Source: Teratosphaeria epicoccoides (Eukaryota; Ascomycota; Dothideomycetes; Mycosphaerellales; Teratosphaeriaceae). From it: a stretch of 64,000 nt of DNA. The position numbers and the translations under genes were made by a program. Where the stretch lies: the NCBI GenBank assembly GCA_021401465.1, contig JADDMT010000115.1:1-64000 (forward strand). The letters are read 5' to 3'. This document shows, piece by piece, positions 57,061-64,000 of the stretch; position 1 is the stretch's first letter, and every line of letters starts with the position of its first letter. The notes beneath the pieces were generated by a model, which saw only the letters and a program-made list of their open reading frames with translations, was not told the origin of the DNA and ran no database searches.

Positions 57061-58570
57061 CCTTTAAGAGCGCTAACAATTTAGTTTTAGTAGTTAATTT
57101 AGTTATAGTTGCTTGCTTTATAGCCTTCTAATTAATAAGGCTACTAAACAAGAAGACTGTAATACCTTCTAAGCGTTTACGTGTTATAGCATTTTCTGCA
57201 AACAAAGCATCTAGATATACTGCTAGTACGTTACTTGCACGCAGAGTAGTATTAGTAAAGTACTTAGAGAGTCCCTTGCCTACACCCCTAAGTCTAAGGG
57301 CAAGATACGTAGTATTATCAAGATAATCGAGGCAGTAGTCTGCCGCTACAAGACAAGCCTCCGAAGGGCTCTTCATATATAAGGAAAGCACTAATACTAC
57401 CTTCGTAATGTCCGGACGAGTTTAGATAGCTAGCTAGTTAAGGGAACTAACTCGTTCTACATAGGCATGAATAGACTTAGTAGAAGCTTGTTTAGCATGT
57501 AGTAAAAGCTCGATCTCTAGAAGCGGCGTAGTAGCGCGCTTTAGCTTCTGCCTAACGTTAAAGCGTTTAATGGTCTTGTTAATATAGTCGGCCTATAACA
57601 GCTAGACTATGTATTACTTGTAGTTACGAATTATCTTGATACTAAGGAACTAGTTAATGTCTCCTAGCTTAGTAAGCTTAAAACGCTTGCGGAGGTTAAC
57701 CTTAAACTGCTTGACTTTAGCAGTGAAGTGCTTGTCATGCATAAGGCAGATATTGTCTACGTAGAAGAATACAAGGATCTTACTATTACTATACAGACAC
57801 TTAACACTAGGTATTTGTTTGAAGCCGAGTACTTTGAGCTCGCTAGAGAAGAGGTCTTACTATAGCTTTACTAACTCCTTGAAGCCATACAATGCTTTCA
57901 TGACTTAAAGCACATGTCCTAGCTTCTTGTAGTAGTACCTGTTAGGGGGGTAGTAGTAGAAAGGATATAGTATCTTTGCGTTAAGATATGCGTTAACAGC
58001 GTCTATCTGTTTGCAGTCTAACTCGTAATAGGCTATGACTGCTATTAGTACGTAGAAAACACGAGCTGCTAGCGTAGCTACGTACGTTTTAAATAGAGTA
58101 GTTTGCAAATTACCGCGTCTATAGAGTCTCGCCTTAAACTTGTCAAGGTATCTAGAGAAGTCGTATTTGATCTTAAATACCCGCTTAAGTAGTACTAGTT
58201 TGTAGCTACAGAGCAACTCCTTAGGGAACTAGACGAATGTGCTAGTTTACATTGTCTTGTTAAACTTAGCATTATAGGCGCGTCTCTATTTAGCGGCGTG
58301 TAGGCTCTTCATTGCTTAGTTATACTACATAGGTTCTAGGCCTAGATTATCTCGATGTAGTTTAGTTAACTAGTAGTAGAGCGTGGCGGATTCTATGGCG
58401 GCGCTAATAGTGTAGAAGACCTACACGTAGTATAGAGTAATAAAGAAGGCCTGTCTTGTCTTTTGTCGCTTTAACTAGTAGTCGTCTATGTTAGCTATGT
58501 TAACTAGCTTATGTTCTAGCTAGTAGATACGTTGCTATACTAGCTACTCTAGCACGTCTAGTAGTAGCGA
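57061..58570 (-). pseudogene. Copia pol fragment (family H): RT and RNase H
   Basis: Minus strand. RT is recognisable at 58216-57905: RVFKIKYDFSRYLDKFKARL, then DAVNAYLNAKI. RNase H lies at 57391-57128: PSEACLVAADYCLDYL, then NVLAVYLDALFAENAITRKR (a run of Copia-type RNase H residues). Upstream sequence to 58570 reads as the integrase-RT linker with Trp-to-stop changes. It is truncated on both sides by the B LTR and the D2 element. It is only distantly similar to the 29393 Copia. Confidence 0.75.
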
Positions 58571-58632
58571 CTTGCTCGTAAAGACAGAGAAGTTAAGGGC
58601 TAGGTATCTGTCTTGCTTGCCTTCTATTAGTG

Positions 58633-61600
58633 TGTTACGGAACAGTGTTATAGAACATAGCCGTAATAGAGGAGTCATGCGATGCCCTCTAAGTCATATA
58701 ATGCGACTCTGTTTTAGAAGCTTCTATAGGAGCCAAGACAGAGAACATAGCTTAGTAATAGAGACTGTCTCTATTAGAGCAAAGTTTCTAATAGAGCATA
58801 ACAGAGACATGCTCTGTTACACACTAATGTCTCCTATGTATTTAGGAACGCTAAGACGCCCTTATAGCTCGAACGTGTTTAACTCATGTTATTATCTTAC
58901 TAATTAGAATTTAACCTTTGTTCCCTTTAGATTACATCGTTCCTATTTACTACTGCCTCTCTAAAGAGTAATTACCCTACGTAACTTGAATATTCCTCTT
59001 GAGGCTTAGTTAATAGCAAGGTCGGTAACACTTTAAACGCCCTTAGGATAAGTGCTACACAGTAAACTAGAAGGGGAACTCCTGCCCTAAGCGATGTAGG
59101 AAGTTCTTGTTAACGATCTAGTACTCCTTAGTCGGCTATTAACGTACTAGCTAACTACACTAAGGAGGACTCCCTCAAGGTCGGCAAGCCGGACTACTAC
59201 TATAGCGACTAAGACAAGTTCGACATCTAGCTTACCTAAATAGACATGTACTTCAAGTTTAACAACATAGGAGAAGCATAGAACCTCTCTTTGTAACAAC
59301 CTTTATACGAGGAAGAGCTTAGCACTAGATCAAACCTTTTCTTAGGAACTAATTAGATAACAAGGAAGATTCAAGTAGAATCTTTCGATCCTAGAACTAT
59401 TTAAAGAATGCTATGAAGACAGTCTATAGAGTCTCGAACGAAATGTCAACTATAGTTTAAGTTGTTTAGCATATTACTTAGAAGACATTAGCAGCTAAGT
59501 ATGCGGCTAAATTCTAGGAGCACGCGTAGGTTACTAAATAGGACAACAAAGCCCTCTAAGTTATGTTCTGACGAGGCCTTAAGGACAATGTTAAAGACAA
59601 ACTAATGCGCTACAGAGGACGTATTGACAACCTCGGAGAACTAGTTAAAGTAGCGATTAAGCTAGACGACTAACTTTACGAAAGATTAATAGAGCGCTAC
59701 TTTAACTCTAAGATCTCTAGAAAAGTAGGATATGTGCTAGATAAACTACGCGGAGGATAGTCTTGACTAACCTATCAGAGATAACAGCGTGATCCTAATG
59801 TAATAGACTAGTAGTTTAACGCTATCTAGAAGGGTCGGTCTAAAGGAAAAGGGAAACATAGGAAGAGTTTACCCTAAGGAGCAGGAAAACTAAGTTGCTA
59901 TGCCTGTAGCAGAGAAGGCTACATAGCAAGGGACTATTACAACAAGAATAAGGTGCGACGCGGACAGTTTAATATGATGTAATAGAAGGACCTAGGCAGA
60001 GAAGGCCACAAAAGGATTAGTAAGCTAAGCTCTATTAAGAAAGCGCTAAGGACCTACGCAGAGGTAAATACTAGAAGAACTCCCTGCACGAATAATAGAT
60101 CATAGTGTAGAACCCTTAATTAGGAACTCTGCAAGGATCTATAGTGCGATATCTATGAAGAAGACAAAGAACTCCGCAACTACAAGAATAACGTTAAATT
60201 AGGATTTGCCAAGTTAGGGATATTACCTAAGGAACGCTTGCTAATTCTACTAGAACTACATGGCACATGCAGAGCTCCGACGAAACGCGAGTTTTGTATA
60301 ATAGCAAGAAGGACTAGGCACGCACAACTAAGCCTTACACAAGAAGACGCAAGCCTTGAAGAAATTGACGAGTCTTGCTTTAACGACAATGACAAAGAGA
60401 ACCGAGATCTAAGAACTTCATTCCCTTAAGAAGAGGCGCTCGAAGTAATTCGAGAAGTTCTAGAGTCCCCTTAGTAAGAGGAGGATTAGCAAGACAAGTC
60501 TAAGGAAGAAAGTCCTAATGAATTAGACAAATCCGATGAAGAAATTAAGGAGGGAAGTAACGACAAAATCCTTACGTTTATAGTAGATACGCTAGCACTA
60601 ATACGCGTATTGTTACTACATATCGTAAGATAACATGAAGAAATATTCCTAAGGATAAATAACAAGCAACGAAGAATAAACCCGGTATAGCTTAACTACG
60701 CATAGATAATGCTACGAGCTAAATTCTAGAATCACCTACAACTAAAGATTACGCCTGTCACAACTTTGTTATAGAACGAATACCTATAGGAAGCATAGTT
60801 ACCCTACATGGATACCTTTTACTAGATAACTAAAGCGTAGTAACTAGGGAAATGCAGGATGTAGTCGAAAGATTAAACTAACGATACTAGAAGGCAATTA
60901 CTACACAAGGATAATACGCATGTAACGAAACCCTCGAAGAAGAATTATATGCGCAAGAAGCGCTAAGGACAAAACAACAGATCCTAGGATAGTTAGAGTA
61001 ACGTCAGGCTAGGAACTAGTTAGGAAACAGATCTACTCTCTAGATTAGAGCGTTCTAAGAGAGTTCCTTAATATTAAAAGCGCTTAAGCATCGACAGTAG
61101 TCTTCTACACTAAAGTTATTATTAACAGGCATAGGATAACTACCCTTATAGATTCTAGAGTAGACGGGAATTTTGCTTCCGAATTATTTGTTAAGAGCTA
61201 AGGGATTATAACCTAAAGCAGAGAAGAAGGAACATATGAACTTACTGTAGCAGATAGGTTACTATTACCTAAAGTAGAGCGAGAGACAATACCGCTACTA
61301 CTAGCTATCTAATAGCACTACAAGGAAATTATCTTAGATGTTATTAACATAGCTAGTCATGACATTATGCTAGGCATGCCTTAATTAAGAAAGCATAACC
61401 TAGTAATTAACTAGAGAAAAGGAGTACTCACATTTAGGGAATGTAATTACATGATTAGCATTCGTCCTACATAGCGGCAGCGTTCGCTAGTAGATAAGAT
61501 TAACAAGCGCAGGATAACACATAAGACGTTTGCATTAATAGGAAGTACAGAATATACTTAACCTAAATTGACACCTCTATTAGGTTAAGAGGGTTAACAC

Positions 61601-64000
61601 GATGATTACAGGAAGGATAGAAGTTATGTACTATTAAAGGATGACACTAGAATCTCGGACCTAGACATCCCTAAGGAGTATCGTAAGTAGAAACGACTCT
61701 TTAAAGAGGAGAGAGGCAAAGCCGCCTTACCTAAACATTAACTATAGGATCATAAGATACACTTATAGCTAGGGAAGGAGCCTCTATAGGGACCTTTATA
61801 CGTAATGTCTAAGAAAGAGCTTAAGACCCTAAACGAATAGCTAAAGGAGAAACTAGAAAAAGGCTAGATATAGAAGTCGACATCCTTAGCAGCCTTACTA
61901 GTAATGTTTGTTCTAAAAGCAAGCAGGAAACTACAACTAGTAGTAGATTTTAGACAACTAAACGACATTATAATTAAGAATCGATACCTATTACTAAACA
62001 TTGAAGAAATGCAAGACCGATTAACTAGGTTAGACTAGTACACAAAGATTAACTTACGTAATACGTTTTACGTAATACGCATAGTACCTAGATACGAATA
62101 GATGACTGCATTCTAGACAAGATACAGGCTTTATGAGTTCTTAGTCATGCTAATAGGACTAATAAATGCCCTAACGTTATGTCAGGACCTTGTTAATAAA
62201 GTCCTTCGAGAACTTCTAGATGTATACGTCGTAGCATATATAGACAACATCCTAATTTATACTAGGGGAAGTCTTAACAAGCACGTATAATGAGTACAAG
62301 ATGTCTTTGAATAGTTAAGCTAAGTAGGGTTCAAGACTATACCAGAAAAATGCGAGTTCTATAAGAAGGAAGTTAAGTTCCTTGGATTCATTATTAGTAT
62401 AATAGGAATCTAGATCGATCTAGAGAAGACTAAGTCGATACAGGAATAGCTAACACTGACATGCGTTAAGGACATACAGGCATCCCTAGGATTAGCTGAC
62501 TATAATAGGAAATTCATTAAGGGCTATTCTAAGACATTAGTACCCCTAATAGAGCTTACAAAGAAAGACAAGAAATAGAACTAGAGCTAAAGGGAAGATT
62601 TAGCGTTTAAGCAACTAAAGGAATAGTGCGCTTTAGCACTAACGCTACGACTATTCGATGGAGAAAAAGTGGTCTAGATAGAAACAGACGTGTTAGACAG
62701 AGCTATAGGAGTATGCCTCACGTAATAGCATGATAGGAAACGACACCCTATGGCCTATTACTTAAGAAAGATGTTACCTATAGAACATAACTACGACATC
62801 TATGATAAGGAGCTACTTACAATAGTTGCATTATTGTAATACTAGCGAGTATACGTAGAAGGATTAACGAGTCTTACAATTCTTTCTGATCACAAGAATC
62901 TGACTTACTTTACTACGACTAAGGTACTAACCTAAAGACAAGCCCGCTAGTCAGAGCTTTTAGGACAGTACAAGTTTAAAATCCGCTATACCCTAGGACG
63001 CAAGAACGGAAGAGGCGACGTACTAAGCCGCTATAGCGACTATATAGAGGGTCAGGAACTAGTGCAAGAGGAAATACTTAAGGCAAATGAAGATAGAAGC
63101 CTTAGTGCTAACACTAAGGAGTTTAACACTATTATGCAAGTTCTTTAAGATGACGAAGAACAATTCATAATCAAACATGGGAAATACTAAGTACCTAAGG
63201 AATAAGTTACGGAGTGTATATAACAACATCATGACAGGCTAGAAAATAGACACCCTAGAGTTTTAAAGACAATAGAATTAGTCAAGCGAAGCTTTAGATT
63301 CCTACACATGCGACAACGAGTTCTAGAGTACATTAAGAAATGTCTACAATGCTAACAGAACAAGGCTAGTAGACATAGCCTATATAGACATATTTAGTTC
63401 AGGATACCGCTAAAACAACTATAGGACGAAGTTATAATAGACCTTATCACAAAACTACTAGAGTCTAAGGACCTAGTCACAGGACATAGCTACGACATCA
63501 TACTAGTCATAGTCAATAGGCTTACGAAATACGTACACTTCATTCCTGCTAATAAGATAAGCATAGTAGAGTAACTCGGGTACCTTGTACTAGATAGACT
63601 TGTGTAATACTATAGATTCCTAAGGACATATATTACAGATAAGGACAAGCTCTTTACATCGAACTATTAGAAGACGCTTATAGCGACACTCGGAATCAAG
63701 CACAAGCTCTTGATAGCATACTATCCATAGACAGATAGCTAGATAGAAATCAAGAACTAGGCCTTAGAGGTATATTTACGACACTACGTTAACTACACAC
63801 AGAATAATTAGGCATTACTACTACCTATAGCACAGCTCGCACTAAATAATTAACAATCTAAGACTACAAAATAATCACTATTCTTCGCTAATTTTAGGAA
63901 ACATCTGCGACTGTTTAGGGAATAGTGTTTATAACATCTACACGCGGATAAGGCAATAGTCGCTTTAGAAGACTTAAAGCAGGTATATAAGGAATTACAA
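58633..64000 (+). mobile_element. D-family Gypsy element (D2), running off the window
   Basis: A probable 5' LTR begins TGTTACGGAACAG at 58633 and ends near 58894, then gag-pol in order. The element is colinear with D1 (26599-29392) through gag and protease, then continues through RT, RNase H and integrase to the window edge. Its 3' LTR must lie beyond 64000. Confidence 0.82.
59070..64000 (+). pseudogene. D2 gag-pol, partial, RIP-inactivated
   Basis: Zinc knuckle CYACSREGYIARDY at about 59895-59940 (His and last Cys now Tyr). RT reads VMFVLKASRKLQLVVDFRQL near 61900, with palm box YIDN at about 62233-62259, a D-to-N change of the catalytic second Asp. RNase H spans about 62640-63050. The integrase core reads DEVIIDLITKLLES near 63425. 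The chromodomain, if any, is outside the window. The region 60100-61100 between knuckle and protease contains acidic coding-like sequence with moderately open frames. Confidence 0.8.

Noticed and set aside
57128..57391. Open 87-codon minus frame as a host gene
   Set aside because: It aligns in order with Copia RNase H motifs and follows the Copia RT fragment on the same strand.
58572..58907. 111-codon plus ORF at the D2 5' end
   Set aside because: It lies across the D-family LTR, which is non-coding; the matching D1 LTR does not keep the frame.
62233..62259. YIDN in D2 (and YVDN in the Copia) as a novel active-site variant
   Set aside because: GAC-to-AAC is explained by a G-to-A RIP change on the other strand; surrounding stops show the genes are dead.

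Overview
The window is a chromosome end of a filamentous ascomycete fungus. It opens with 21 perfect CCCTAA telomere units. A GC-richer block with a few protein genes follows (about 1.95-9.89 kb). The rest, to 64 kb, is a dense graveyard of LTR retrotransposons. Their reading frames are broken almost only by TAG and TAA at former Gln (CAG/CAA) or Trp codons, and many Cys, His and Trp codons read Tyr or stop. That is the C-to-T signature of repeat-induced point mutation (RIP), here biased to CAG/CTG. TTAGGG-type telomeres, RIP and chromodomain Ty3/Gypsy elements together point to Pezizomycotina. A Dothideomycete is only a guess.

Layout. 1-126 telomere. 130-1476 is the 3' end of a Gypsy element (family G) joined to a Copia LTR scrap. 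2121-3212 is a hypothetical gene with a PD-(D/E)XK-like core. 3.2-7.5 kb holds decayed genes, mainly on the minus strand. 7795-9093 is an intact unknown gene with a duplicated 12-residue motif, a coiled coil and one membrane segment. 9443-9885 is a gene remnant. 9886-25770 is a nest: a plus-strand G-family element (E) is split by a minus-strand B element (target duplication CAAGG), which is itself split by a complete plus-strand F element (TTGTC/TTATC) and a solo G-type LTR (GAATG). A second solo G-type LTR (GAACT) sits in E. 25868-26519 is a 642-bp miniature LTR element with a perfect ATAGT duplication. 26.6-29.4 kb is the 5' half of a D-family Gypsy, joined to an 8.2-kb Copia (29393-37579). 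37580-39004 is a G-family 3' end and 39176-46085 a large G element on the minus strand. 46086-51094 and 52791-57060 are two 5'-truncated B elements. 57061-58570 is a Copia fragment, and 58633 to the window end is a second D element.

The most interesting system I found is in two Gypsy families, F and G. Both end in LTRs with TGATA...TATTA termini, and both carry an extra ORF between the pol chromodomain and the 3' LTR on the opposite strand, tail-to-tail with pol. Both antisense ORFs encode a Cys-cluster protein I cannot name. In G it stays in one frame for 498 codons despite 17 stops. The sequence between that ORF and the LTR, with a purine-rich tract next to the LTR, recurs at 130-943, 37790-38603 and (inverted) about 39270-39745, which explains the main subtelomeric repeat. 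The Copia and B elements also have extra sense-strand coding sequence after pol.

Nothing in the retroelement part can encode an intact protein as it stands. Only the two genes at 2121-3212 and 7795-9093 look functional. No tRNA, rRNA or CRISPR array was seen. Family labels (A-H) are mine; no database was searched.
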